This document shows, piece by piece, positions 49,556-58,389 of a stretch of DNA of 64,000 bases. This stretch comes from Paenibacillus tepidiphilus (lineage in GTDB: Bacteria > Bacillota > Bacilli > Paenibacillales > Paenibacillaceae), in the NCBI RefSeq assembly GCF_008635795.1, contig NZ_VWRQ01000014.1, positions 124,001-188,000 on the forward strand. The letters run 5' to 3'. A program made the translations under genes and the position numbers. A model generated the notes under the pieces. It was not told the DNA's origin and searched no databases. It was given only the letters and a program-made list of their open reading frames with translations. The stretch's first letter is position 1. Every line of letters begins with the position of its first letter.

Positions 49556-50431
49556 TTGAGAAACGTAAAAGTAGCCGCGACGCAAATGAGCTGCTCCGGC
49601 AACATTGATGAGAATATCCGCAAGGCGGAGACGCTGGTACGTGAAGCGGCCGCCCAGGGCGCACAGATTATCCTGCTGCAGGAGCTGTTCGAGACCCCTT
49701 ACTTCTGCCAGAAGGAGAAATCCGATTATTATAGCTACGCAACTGAGCTTGAGCAGAACAAGGCCGTGAACCACTTTAAGGAGATCGCCAAGGAACTGCA
49801 GGTAGTACTGCCAATCAGCTTCTATGAGAAAAAGAACTATGCCCGCTACAACTCGCTCGCGGTGATTGACGCCGACGGCACGGTGCTGGGCAAATACCGC
49901 AAGAGCCATATTCCGGACGGACCCGGCTATGAAGAGAAGTTCTACTTCAATCCCGGGGATACCGGATTCAAGGTGTGGAACACCCGATACGCCAAGATCG
50001 GGGTCGGCGTCTGCTGGGACCAGTGGTACCCGGAAGCGGCGCGCGTCATGAGCCTGATGGGCGCAGAGATCCTGTTCTACCCGACAGCCATCGGCTCGGA
50101 GCCGCAGGATGGCAGCATTGATTCCAAGGATCACTGGCAGACCTGCATGCTTGGCCATGCGGCGGCCAATCTGATCCCTGTGGTAGCTTCCAACCGTATC
50201 GGCGAAGAGAGCGATGAAGAGTCCAGCATCAACTTCTACGGCTCCTCGTTCATCGCCGGACCGCAGGGCAACAAGATTGTCGAAGCGGGACGCGACGAGC
50301 AGGCAGTGCTGGTCAGCGAATTTGACCTCGACGCGCTGGAGGTCGGCCGAATCGAATGGGGCATCTTCCGCGACCGCCGTCCGGAGCTGTACCGCCTGAT
50401 CGCTTCCTATGACGGTGACCTCACGTTCTAA
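49556..50431 (+). CDS. aguB: N-carbamoylputrescine amidase (copy 2)
   Basis: 291 residues with the same predicted protein as copy 1, and triad E43, K116, C153. The ribosome site AAGGAGG and TTG start are conserved. The upstream aguA is only a fragment, so expression must come from a promoter in the insertion or from readthrough. Preservation of the protein with silent drift suggests it is still functional. Confidence 0.93.
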   Translation: MRNVKVAATQMSCSGNIDENIRKAETLVREAAAQGAQIILLQELFETPYFCQKEKSDYYSYATELEQNKAVNHFKEIAKELQVVLPISFYEKKNYARYNSLAVIDADGTVLGKYRKSHIPDGPGYEEKFYFNPGDTGFKVWNTRYAKIGVGVCWDQWYPEAARVMSLMGAEILFYPTAIGSEPQDGSIDSKDHWQTCMLGHAAANLIPVVASNRIGEESDEESSINFYGSSFIAGPQGNKIVEAGRDEQAVLVSEFDLDALEVGRIEWGIFRDRRPELYRLIASYDGDLTF

Positions 50432-50463
50432 ACAGCAGAGAATCTATATTGATAAGCAACGAA

Positions 50464-50496
50464 AGGCAGCTTCCAATGACGAAGCTGTCTTTTTTT
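50464..50496 (+). terminator. Terminator of aguB copy 2
   Basis: AGGCAGCTTC pairs with GAAGCTGTCT (one G-U) across a short loop, followed by seven T. Confidence 0.8.
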
Positions 50497-50527
50497 CATA
50501 CATAAATGTTACAAACCTTCGATAATT

Positions 50528-50591
50528 ATGTTATATAACATGACACATATGAGAAAAGTTAATTGTCACTGTCGCTTTAATCTGATAAAAT
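50528..50591 (+). promoter_or_regulatory. Promoter and palindrome of the amino-acid ABC operon
   Basis: TTGTCA (50563-50568) and TAAAAT (50586-50591) are 17 bp apart. The perfect 14-bp palindrome ATGTTATATAACAT (50528-50541) lies about 20 bp upstream of the -35, a plausible activator or repressor site of unknown identity. Confidence 0.55.
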
Positions 50592-50630
50592 CTCTTTAAG
50601 TATTTTACAAAAAGGTAGGGGGATTGGAGA

Positions 50631-51449
50631 ATGGGGAACAGAAAGAAATGGGCTGTGTCTGCGATGTCTGCGATGCTGGTTCTGGCGATGGTGGGCTGTG
50701 GCTCGAACAATAACGAGACCTCCGGCGGTGAAGCGTCCGGCGAGACGATCAAATTCGCGACCGATGCCAGCTACGCACCGATGGAGTATATGGATACCGA
50801 CAAGGTCAAGGGCTTCGATATCGACTTCATTAAAGCAGTGATGGAAGAAGCGGGTCTCGACTATACGGTAACCAACACCGGCTGGGATACGATGCTTACC
50901 AGTGTGAAGCAGGGCTCGGAATATGATGCGGGCATCTCTTCGGTCTCGATCACCGATGAGCGCAAGGAAACTTATGACTATTCTATCCCTTATTTTGAAT
51001 CTACCAATATGATTATGGTCAAAGAAGACAGCGACATCCAGAGCGCGCTCGATTTGAAGGACAAGGTGGTTGCCGTGCAGGGCGCGACGACAGCCGATGA
51101 GCTGATGAGCGATATTATGGGTGTGGATAACGGCAACCTGAGACGCTTCGACAGCAACGCTGTGGCGCTGATGGAACTGAACAGCGGCGGAGCCGATGCG
51201 GTGGTGGCCGATATCGCCATCGTCAACGAATATATCAAGAACAATCCGAAGGAGAAACTGAAGGGCATTATCGATAAAGAGAATTTCGGCTCTGAATATT
51301 ACGGCGTCCTGTATCCGAAGGGCAGCGAGCTGAAGGCCAAGCTTGACCCGGCCATCAAGACGGTAATTGAGAACGGCAAATACGCGGAAATTTACAAAGA
51401 GTGGTTCGGCGAAGAGCCGGACACGGCAACACTGCTGAGTGCAGAGTAA
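50631..51449 (+). CDS. Polar amino-acid ABC transporter substrate-binding lipoprotein
   Basis: 272 residues of the SBP_bac_3 family. The signal ends in lipobox MVGC. The domain opens with IKFATDASYAPMEYMD and holds GFDIDFIKAVMEEAG, then SVSITDERKETYDYSIPYF and YEIYKEWF-like AEIYKEWFG at the end. It feeds the permease and ATPase encoded next; specificity (for example cystine, glutamine or arginine) cannot be decided. It is first in a three-gene operon. Confidence 0.92.
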   Translation: MGNRKKWAVSAMSAMLVLAMVGCGSNNNETSGGEASGETIKFATDASYAPMEYMDTDKVKGFDIDFIKAVMEEAGLDYTVTNTGWDTMLTSVKQGSEYDAGISSVSITDERKETYDYSIPYFESTNMIMVKEDSDIQSALDLKDKVVAVQGATTADELMSDIMGVDNGNLRRFDSNAVALMELNSGGADAVVADIAIVNEYIKNNPKEKLKGIIDKENFGSEYYGVLYPKGSELKAKLDPAIKTVIENGKYAEIYKEWFGEEPDTATLLSAE

Positions 51450-51556
51450 GCAGGGCGGGTGAACACCCAAGCATGCGTAATGATAGCTATTGCGCATGCT
51501 TCTTTTTTTGAAGCAGAAACAGAGAGAAGATAAGCAGAAGAGAAGGGAAGAATGGT

Positions 51557-52204
51557 ATGGATTTCCGATTCGACATCATCGTGCATTATTTACCTGTATT
51601 ACTTAAGGGAACGCTGTTCACCATTGGCGTATCCATTGTCTCCATCATATTCGGGTCCATTCTGGGGCTGGGCCTGGGTCTTGGCAAAATGGCGCCGAAA
51701 GCGTATTTGCGCTGGCCGTTTCACTCGTATATCAATTTTTTCCGCGGAACCCCGCTCTATGTGCAGATTCTGATCGTGCACTTCGGGCTGATTCCGCCGA
51801 TCTATGGTAAGACCAACGCGCTGATTACCGCTTTTGTGGCGCTATCGCTGAACTCTGCCGCCTATTCCGCAGAAATCTTCCGTGCCGGCATTCAGTCCAT
51901 TGACCCCGGACAACGGGAAGCCGCATTATCCCTGGGAATGACCAAAGGACAGGCGATGCGCTTCATTATTCTGCCGCAGGCGATCAAGCGGATGGTTCCG
52001 GCGTTCGGCAATGAATTTATCGTGCTGGTGAAGGACTCCTCGCTGCTGGCGCTGGTCGCCGCCCCGGAGATTATGTACTGGAGCAACACGATGAAAGGGC
52101 AATACCTGCGGATCTGGGAGCCGTATTTAACCGCCGCCGTCATCTATTTCATCCTCACCTACTCGCTTAGCAAGCTGCTTAATTATATTGAACGGAGGGT
52201 GTAA
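51557..52204 (+). CDS. Polar amino-acid ABC transporter permease
   Basis: 215 residues of the HisM/GlnP group. It has LLKGTLFTIGVSIVSI at the first helix, FFRGTPLYVQILIVHFG, the EAA-type loop REAALSLGMTKGQAMRFIILPQA and about five transmembrane helices. One permease gene is present, so a homodimer is expected. The stop lies 6 bp before the ATPase start. Confidence 0.93.
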   Translation: MDFRFDIIVHYLPVLLKGTLFTIGVSIVSIIFGSILGLGLGLGKMAPKAYLRWPFHSYINFFRGTPLYVQILIVHFGLIPPIYGKTNALITAFVALSLNSAAYSAEIFRAGIQSIDPGQREAALSLGMTKGQAMRFIILPQAIKRMVPAFGNEFIVLVKDSSLLALVAAPEIMYWSNTMKGQYLRIWEPYLTAAVIYFILTYSLSKLLNYIERRV

Positions 52205-52210
52205 CCGCTT

Positions 52211-52942
52211 ATGGAGCCAATCATTACGGTCCGGAATTTACAGAAATCATTCGGCGCCCATAAGGTGCTGACGGATATTAACGTAGACATTCACAGCCGC
52301 GAAGTGGTGGTGGTGATCGGGCCTTCGGGCTCGGGCAAATCCACCTTTCTGCGCTGCCTCAATCTGCTGGAGCAGCCGCAGGAAGGCGAGATTATCATTG
52401 AAGGCGTATCTTTGCTGTCGAAGGACACGAAGATTAACGATATACGCAGGGATGTCGGGATGGTCTTTCAGCAATTCAATCTGTTCCCGCATAAAAAGGT
52501 GATCGAGAACATCATGCTGGCCCCCGTTCAGGTCCGCAAATGGCCGGAGGAGCAGGCGCGCCGCAAGGCGCTGGAGCTGCTGCAGAAGGTCGGTCTCAGC
52601 GAGAAGGCGGAAGCGTATCCGGCTTCCCTGTCCGGCGGACAGGCCCAGCGTGTGGCCATCGCCCGGGCGCTGGCGATGGAGCCGAAGATCATGCTGTTCG
52701 ATGAGCCGACCTCGGCCCTTGACCCGGAGATGGTCGGCGAGGTGCTGGCTGTCATGAAGGACCTGGCCCGCGAGGGAATGACCATGGTAGTGGTCACCCA
52801 TGAGATGGGCTTCGCCCGCGAAGTCGGCGACCGGGTCATCTTCATGGAGCAGGGCCAGATCGTCGAGGAGGGCAGGCCGGAGCAGCTCTTCGGCAGCCCG
52901 TCGCATGAGCGGACCCGGGAGTTTCTGTCGAAGGTGTTGTGA
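52211..52942 (+). CDS. Polar amino-acid ABC transporter ATP-binding protein
   Basis: 243 residues of the GlnQ/ArtP group. Walker A is GPSGSGKST, Q-loop VFQQFNLFPH, signature LSGGQAQR, Walker B IMLFDEPTSALDPEMVGEVL and switch His in VTHEMGFA. GGAGGGTG lies inside the end of the permease gene. It energises the importer encoded by the two genes upstream. Confidence 0.94.
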   Translation: MEPIITVRNLQKSFGAHKVLTDINVDIHSREVVVVIGPSGSGKSTFLRCLNLLEQPQEGEIIIEGVSLLSKDTKINDIRRDVGMVFQQFNLFPHKKVIENIMLAPVQVRKWPEEQARRKALELLQKVGLSEKAEAYPASLSGGQAQRVAIARALAMEPKIMLFDEPTSALDPEMVGEVLAVMKDLAREGMTMVVVTHEMGFAREVGDRVIFMEQGQIVEEGRPEQLFGSPSHERTREFLSKVL

Positions 52943-53078
52943 GGCAGATAACTAGAATATTGTAAATGAATGAGTTATAGTAATAGAGCAGCTTTACGCT
53001 GTATTGGACGAAGCAAGTGCGATCCAGTAACAAATGGTGTTCAAGTGTCCCGAGACATTTGCACTTTATCTTTGTATG

Positions 53079-53122
53079 CAGAAACGGTTGCCGCCCTGAC
53101 GGGCGGTGCCGTTTCCTTTCGT
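53079..53122 (+). terminator. Terminator-like hairpin upstream of terC
   Basis: GAAACGG-T-TGCCGCCC pairs with GGGCGG-TG-CCGTTTC around TGAC, followed by CTTTCGTTT. It probably ends the amino-acid ABC transcript; it lies about 30 bases before the terC start, so it could also affect terC. Confidence 0.65.
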
Positions 53123-53151
53123 TTATTCATAGGTTGGAGGCGCATGGGGAG

Positions 53152-53898
53152 ATGGATTGGTTTAGCAGATTTTTCGAGAGTATCAGCGAGAATTACGGAC
53201 ATTTCTTTTCCTGGGGGGATATTGCAGCCACGCTGTCCGACCCTGTAAGCTGGGGGATCATCGGAAGTCTGGTGCTGCTGGAGGGCCTGCTCTCGGCGGA
53301 CAATGCGCTCGTCCTGGCCGTAATGGTCAAGCATCTGCCGAAGGAGCAGCAGAAGAAGGCGCTGTTCTACGGGATACTCGGCGCGTATATCTTCCGGTTT
53401 CTGGCGATCGGGCTGGGGACGTATCTGATTAAGTTTACGCTGGTGAAGGTGCTGGGGGCGCTTTATCTTTTCTATATCGCCTACAAAGGCCTGTTTAAGC
53501 ACAGTGCGGAAGCAGACCCGGACACCGAGGTCAAAGGAGCTTCGTTCTGGAAAACGGTGCTGATGGTCGAGCTGATGGACATTGCCTTCAGCATTGACAG
53601 TGTCATTGCCGCCTTCGGCTTAAGCGATAAAGTATGGGTGCTGTTCCTTGGAGGCATTCTCGGCGTGCTGATGATGCGCGGTGTGGCGCAGGTCTTCCTG
53701 AAGCTGATCGGCAAATTCCCCGAGCTGGAGCAGGCCGCTTTTATTCTTATCGCACTTATTGCGGGCAAGATGCTCGCCGGTGCCTTCGGCTTTGAGTTGC
53801 CGCATGCCATATTTTTTACCGTACTGATTGCCGTATTCGTCGGAACCATGCTGTACAGCTCCGCCAAAAGGAAAAAAGAAGCGGGCAGACAAGCCTGA
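53152..53898 (+). CDS. TerC-family integral membrane protein
   Basis: 248 residues. The family hallmarks are LEGLLSADNALVLAVMV, ELMDIAFSIDSVIAAFG and the C-terminal helices, with acidic residues inside membrane helices as expected of metal-handling (Mn2+-exporting) TerC proteins. About seven to eight transmembrane segments are present. ATG 53152 follows GGAGG at about 11 bases; the longer upstream frame passes through the hairpin and is not coding. I saw no yybP-ykoY manganese riboswitch in front. A TelA-like gene follows, a common tellurite-type pairing. Confidence 0.9.
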   Translation: MDWFSRFFESISENYGHFFSWGDIAATLSDPVSWGIIGSLVLLEGLLSADNALVLAVMVKHLPKEQQKKALFYGILGAYIFRFLAIGLGTYLIKFTLVKVLGALYLFYIAYKGLFKHSAEADPDTEVKGASFWKTVLMVELMDIAFSIDSVIAAFGLSDKVWVLFLGGILGVLMMRGVAQVFLKLIGKFPELEQAAFILIALIAGKMLAGAFGFELPHAIFFTVLIAVFVGTMLYSSAKRKKEAGRQA

Positions 53899-53920
53899 CC
53901 GTTAAATATTTTTGTTTGCG

Positions 53921-53945
53921 GGCCGCCCCTTTAGGGCGGCTTTTT
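53921..53945 (+). terminator. terC terminator
   Basis: GCCGCCC pairs with GGGCGGC across a 4-base loop, followed by five T. Confidence 0.85.
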
Positions 53946-54148
53946 GATCATGGGAAACGTTGGAGTCCTGAAACAGGTGAACAACTTTTTGGAGAAATTC
54001 GCGTCATAATATAAATAGAGAACTGTAGAGAGATATAAGTTTGAATAGGGGCGCTGTCGTTAAATACGCCGAAACCGGTTACGGTTCCTCCCCGCCGGAC
54101 CGTATGGTTCAGCGTTACGGCAGTCCGCGAAATTACAGGAGGAGAAAC

Positions 54149-55183
54149 ATGTCCATGCAGATAACTGAGCTCAAGCTTGAAGATGAACAGGGAGCGGCCG
54201 GCAATGCCAAGCTGTGGCTGGAAAGAAGCTTGCAGTCGGGCGGATCTGCACTTAAAGACTGGATGGAGGCGTCTGTTAAACCGAAGGAGTCGCTGCAAGG
54301 GGCGGAGGGGTTCCTCGGGCCGTTTGAGTATATCTCCGGTGAATTGCCGGAGCAGTGGGCGGAATTGCCCGACTTGACGCTCAAGCTGCGCGCGGAATGC
54401 GGCAAGCTGAGTCAAAGCCAGCATATCGGGCTAATGGGCCGGATTTTGCGCCGCAATCCGCTTAAGCACTATGTGAATGCGTACCATAAGGTGCGCTGCA
54501 GTATCGACGGGACTGTGACTCAGTTGCGAGAAGAACGAGAGAAGCTGGAGACGGGCGTTATGGACATCCGCCGGCTGAATGAGGCAGCGCGCGAAGAGAT
54601 TGGGCGCCTGCAGACAGGAATCGCCTTTGGCCGCAATCTCCTGCAAATCTGTGAGAGCGAGCTGGAGAGACCGGATAGTCCGCTGCAGAGGGGTGCTGTG
54701 GAGCATGAGTACGGCAGGACAGCGGCACGGATTCAGTTGCTGGAGGAAACTGCCGCTCTGCTCCGGCGGGTCAATGCTGCTGCGGAGCAAATTGAAGCGG
54801 ACGAAGAAAGGCTGCTTGATTCGGTTAACAACGTAATTGACAGAACCTCCGGCCTGGTCACTTTGTCCGCAATGATTGCCATGTCCCTGGCCGACCGGGA
54901 GAGTGGTCATTGGGTGCCGGAGGCGGCAAGCGGTGCGGTAATAGAGAACGCACGGCTGCTGGCGGGTGTGCCGGAGCGGGCGGAGGAGCTGCTCGCCAAG
55001 CCTGCCGCCTCGCTGGAGGCGGCTAACCGGGCCATCAGCGAGCTACTGGCGGCCATTGATGCCGCAGGCCGGTCTTGCTTCCAAATCCTCACGGACCGCC
55101 GGGGCGACAAGGAGGAGGTTGCCGAAATCTGCAGAGAGTTAAGGAGACTGGGCGGAACTGAACCGGCAACGGAGGAAGTGTAG
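54149..55183 (+). CDS. TelA-like (toxic anion resistance family) protein
   Basis: 344 residues, soluble and mostly helical. RRNPLKHYVNAYHKVRCSIDGTVTQLREEREKLE resembles the TelA core in which a short loop precedes a long helix, and the C-terminal half continues as helical bundles. TelA/YceH proteins occur with Ter proteins in tellurite and stress-response loci; the mechanism is not established. ATG 54149 has AGGAGGAG about 5 bases upstream. It is separated from terC by a terminator but shares its orientation. Confidence 0.65.
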   Translation: MSMQITELKLEDEQGAAGNAKLWLERSLQSGGSALKDWMEASVKPKESLQGAEGFLGPFEYISGELPEQWAELPDLTLKLRAECGKLSQSQHIGLMGRILRRNPLKHYVNAYHKVRCSIDGTVTQLREEREKLETGVMDIRRLNEAAREEIGRLQTGIAFGRNLLQICESELERPDSPLQRGAVEHEYGRTAARIQLLEETAALLRRVNAAAEQIEADEERLLDSVNNVIDRTSGLVTLSAMIAMSLADRESGHWVPEAASGAVIENARLLAGVPERAEELLAKPAASLEAANRAISELLAAIDAAGRSCFQILTDRRGDKEEVAEICRELRRLGGTEPATEEV

Positions 55184-55241
55184 ACGGCTGGTCCTGCAGT
55201 GATCCGGTGGTTCCTCTGCCGATGAACATCATATCTAATAA

Positions 55242-55278
55242 TGCAACAAGCCCGCCAGTTCATGGCGGGCTTGTTGCA
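55242..55278 (+). terminator. Terminator after the TelA-like gene
   Basis: TGCAACAAGCCCGCCA pairs perfectly with TGGCGGGCTTGTTGCA around GTTCA, a 16-bp stem usable on both strands. Confidence 0.85.
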
Positions 55279-55443
55279 ATTCTATGAACTTCACATTATA
55301 TCAAAAATATAAATTTACGGATAATTTTACATAGGATAATATTGGATTACCGGGCTTTGAGATCAGTTAATTCTTTGGGCCGGAACATTCATGCCTGTAC
55401 GCCTGCTGAGACGTACAGCATCATATTACTGGGGGATGTAATA

Positions 55444-57939
55444 ATGGGAGTTAAGAGCAGGGCAAGCTTAACCGCAATACTCGCGGCAAGCCTGCTCCTT
55501 GGTTCTATGGGAACCGCAGGAGCCCAAAGCGCCAAGGATTACGAGGGACACTGGGCGCAGCAGACTATTGAGAGCTGGCTGAGCAGCGGTAATCTGAAAG
55601 GATTTGCGGATGGTTCGGTTAAGCCTAATCAGCGTATCAGGCGCAGTGAGTTTATGGCGCTGGTCAACCGCGCCTTTGGATTCACCGGGACGGCCGGGAC
55701 TGACTTTGCCGACGTCGATCCAAACAGTTGGTATGCCGGTGAAGTGGCCAAGGCAGTGGCTGCCGGTTACATGGAGGGATACAACCGTCTCATCCGTCCG
55801 AATGAGGCGATTACCCGCCAGGAAGCAGCTGTTGTGATGGGTAAACTGCTGCACCTGGACAATGGAAACGTGAATGAACTGCAAATATTCAGTGATACAA
55901 GTCAAATTGCGGTTTGGGCAAAGCCGAGTGTGGCTGCAGCAGTAAAAGCGGGGCTGCTTAAAGGTTATCCGAACGGCTCGTTCGCTCCGGCGCAGGCTCT
56001 GACGCGCGCGGAATCACTGACAGTGATTGGAGCGGCGGCGGCGCTGCAGGACCCTGGAGCTTCGGCTGTGCCGTCTGCTACAGCGACACCGGCACCCACA
56101 GCCTCGCCTAGTATGGCACCTTCCGCTGTACCGGTGGCCGGCGGCGGTGGAGGCGGCGGAGGTGGTGGTGCGGCAACGGCAGCGCCTACAGCCACGGCAA
56201 CGCCGACAGCCCCAGCAACGCCAACAGTCACGGCAACACCGGCGCCTGAGTCGCCACAGACAGATATTCCTCTGCTGAAGGTCAAATTGACAGCTTTGCC
56301 GGCGGCTTCGGTCACAAATGCAGTTTATTTAGAGATTGACTACAGTGACGTTCCGGAGGCACTGGTTAGCACCGACGGCTCTTCGTATGTTCAGCTCTAT
56401 GTGACAACTACGCCGATGACTACCCGGGACTTCCAGTGGGATCTTCAGACGAGAAGGGCAATAGTAACTTTGCCTACCTATGGAACGGACCGTATAACCG
56501 AGCTGGATCTAGGCTTGAATGAGCTGGGTGGGGCTGGTGAACGCTATGTTACAGTGCTATTCACCAAGCAGAACGAGGCTACCGGTTATTACACCGAGAA
56601 GGTGAACCTTCAGCCTTCGCGGACACAAGTATCAGGAGTGCTTCCCCGGCTGCCGGATGGAGCTGTAACTCTGGAGATGGATAAACAAATTATTGAAACC
56701 AGCATTAACGGAGGAACTCATTACTCCGACATTATTGACGTGAGCAATGCCTTGGGTACTGTTAGCGGAGCTGTATACTACACAATCTCCCCTAAATACG
56801 TCAATGATTACAGCTATGACCGGCAATGGAGTGAATTGCTTCATAGCACGCTCAATCTCTACACATATCCTAAAGTTAGATCAGTGGATGCATCTTCTTA
56901 TCCGTTCCATGCTGTTCCGGACCGGATGCCGCTAGCTGTAGAAACGGCGGGGAACAGCATCAATTTCAATGAACAAGAGTATACAATTCTGTTCTATGAC
57001 CGCAATTTTAAAGCTCTTGCCTACTATGCAGGCAAGGTTCATTTAAAGGATGAGCTTGCCGTCGAGATTGCCCGCAATAAAATCGGTGCACTTGGTTCAG
57101 GAGCGGCTCTTGCGCAGGAAGAGGCCATATTGACGGCTCAAGCAGCATACAATGCACTTGCGGATTCGTTAAAAGCGCAGTTCGATGATACACTTACGGC
57201 AAAGTTGAACGCTTCTGTAGCTCAGCTGGAATCAGAGAAGTATTCCGGGCCGCTCGGCAACAGTCTGGCACTGGTTGAAGCGAGAGTTGAGGCCCGGTAT
57301 ATGGTATATAACGGATCGAAAATCCTGACATACTTTGAAGACAGGTTCCATAGCCTGCGTAAACAAATTACTGACATGGCTATCTATGTAACCAAAGAGC
57401 CGATCACTGCTTCCGATTTGGCAGAACCAAGCACTACCGGAAAGTTTGCGTTCTCCACTCTGAACTATACGTATGTTGAAGGACTAAAGGGTGAATATTA
57501 CGCGACGTTTGTCGGCTATGATTCTGCCGGTCAACCGGTGCGGTATGCTACGGCCAAAGTAAATTTCGATCCCCTGACACCGGTTTGGGACGGTACGGCG
57601 GTGAGAGTAACGGATGGAATCAGCTTAGAGAGAGAGTATCGAAGTGGCTCACGCTCCGACTATGCCTTCTATAAGGACTACCTGAAGGCTCATCCGGAGG
57701 TGGTTTATTTTACCTTTGGCGTCAAGTCGGAGTTTGCACAGGACAAAGCGTTTACTCCGGAACAAGTGGTACAAGAGCTGACGGAGGTCATACCGGTAAG
57801 CCGAAGCAGCTCCTTCTGGCAACTATTCTTCCAACCGTCTAACGAGAGTCTGACAGGAATAACCGAGGAATATATTATTGTTTTCTACGACCAGAATTAC
57901 AAAGCCATTCATTACTATATGGGCAGCCTTTCCGAGTAG
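55444..57939 (+). CDS. S-layer homology (SLH) domain surface protein with repeated C-terminal modules
   Basis: 831 residues. After a signal peptide (to about 28), three SLH domains occupy about 32-200 (YEGHWAQQTIESW, FADVDPNSWYAGEV, ITRQEAAVVMGKL, GYPNGSFAPAQALTRAE), which bind pyruvylated wall polysaccharide. A Pro/Thr/Ala linker with a run of ten Gly follows (about 215-275). The rest contains what look like about four versions of a roughly 120-residue beta-rich module, each ending in a pattern such as YTILFYDRNFKALAYYAGKV or YIIVFYDQNYKAIHYYMG. No enzyme motif is seen; a structural or adhesive role is likely. Confidence 0.85.
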   Translation: MGVKSRASLTAILAASLLLGSMGTAGAQSAKDYEGHWAQQTIESWLSSGNLKGFADGSVKPNQRIRRSEFMALVNRAFGFTGTAGTDFADVDPNSWYAGEVAKAVAAGYMEGYNRLIRPNEAITRQEAAVVMGKLLHLDNGNVNELQIFSDTSQIAVWAKPSVAAAVKAGLLKGYPNGSFAPAQALTRAESLTVIGAAAALQDPGASAVPSATATPAPTASPSMAPSAVPVAGGGGGGGGGGAATAAPTATATPTAPATPTVTATPAPESPQTDIPLLKVKLTALPAASVTNAVYLEIDYSDVPEALVSTDGSSYVQLYVTTTPMTTRDFQWDLQTRRAIVTLPTYGTDRITELDLGLNELGGAGERYVTVLFTKQNEATGYYTEKVNLQPSRTQVSGVLPRLPDGAVTLEMDKQIIETSINGGTHYSDIIDVSNALGTVSGAVYYTISPKYVNDYSYDRQWSELLHSTLNLYTYPKVRSVDASSYPFHAVPDRMPLAVETAGNSINFNEQEYTILFYDRNFKALAYYAGKVHLKDELAVEIARNKIGALGSGAALAQEEAILTAQAAYNALADSLKAQFDDTLTAKLNASVAQLESEKYSGPLGNSLALVEARVEARYMVYNGSKILTYFEDRFHSLRKQITDMAIYVTKEPITASDLAEPSTTGKFAFSTLNYTYVEGLKGEYYATFVGYDSAGQPVRYATAKVNFDPLTPVWDGTAVRVTDGISLEREYRSGSRSDYAFYKDYLKAHPEVVYFTFGVKSEFAQDKAFTPEQVVQELTEVIPVSRSSSFWQLFFQPSNESLTGITEEYIIVFYDQNYKAIHYYMGSLSE

Positions 57940-57954
57940 ACTAATTGAAACGGG

Positions 57955-57997
57955 AAAAGGGGCAGCGGGACGGTAAACGTTCATGCTGTCCTTTTTT
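57955..57997 (+). terminator. Terminator of the SLH gene
   Basis: AAGGGGCAGC pairs with GCTGTCCTTT (with G-U pairs) and runs into six T. Confidence 0.65.
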
Positions 57998-58121
57998 GGT
58001 AAAATGAATGCCCGGACTTCAGGGGAAACGTGGATATGCCTTGGGGCTGAGCCCCGTCATACCGCCGGCCGTTCTCTCATATGTTGTCGTAAAAGACAGC
58101 ATAAGCGAACGGAGGTAGCGG

Positions 58122-58238
58122 ATGATTCTCGGATGTGTGATCGCGGTGCTGATTGTTGCAGCCAGCATCGGGAGGGCTGAAGATGTCGCCGAACTGTCCC
58201 TTCTTATGAATATGGAGGAAGGGCGGGATATTCATTGA
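58122..58238 (+). CDS. Putative 38-residue membrane microprotein
   Basis: Begins MILGCVIAVLIVAASIG, a single hydrophobic helix, then a charged tail ending RDIH. GGAGG lies 6 bases before the ATG. No homologue is known to me. The remaining bases between 57998 and 58389 hold no other gene I can support. Confidence 0.4.
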   Translation: MILGCVIAVLIVAASIGRAEDVAELSLLMNMEEGRDIH

Positions 58239-58389
58239 TACTTTGATTCCGGTGAGCCTGGAAACCATAAATTAACGGCCTCTATGGTTCAAGCAAATTG
58301 CGGCGGTTTATTGGGTATAATAACCGGGAAGACATGTTTATTATTCCCATAATAATCGCTGGACATGAGAAGCGAAAGACGGAGGTCAT

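Larger units (their letters stand above)
49379..50448 (+). repeat. Duplicated segment, copy 2 (aguA 3' end + aguB)
   Basis: Partner of 44372-45441 with constant offset 5007 and no insertions or deletions. Divergence is confined mainly to silent sites, so the duplication is not recent, or it has been kept similar by selection or gene conversion. Confidence 0.92.

Noticed and set aside
52943..53151. yybP-ykoY manganese riboswitch in front of terC
   Set aside because: Such riboswitches often precede TerC genes, but the conserved core elements are not visible; only a simple terminator-like hairpin is.
53017..53151. 45-residue N-terminal extension of TerC
   Set aside because: The frame runs through a stable GC-rich hairpin and shows no membrane or signal character; ATG 53152 opens the conserved protein.
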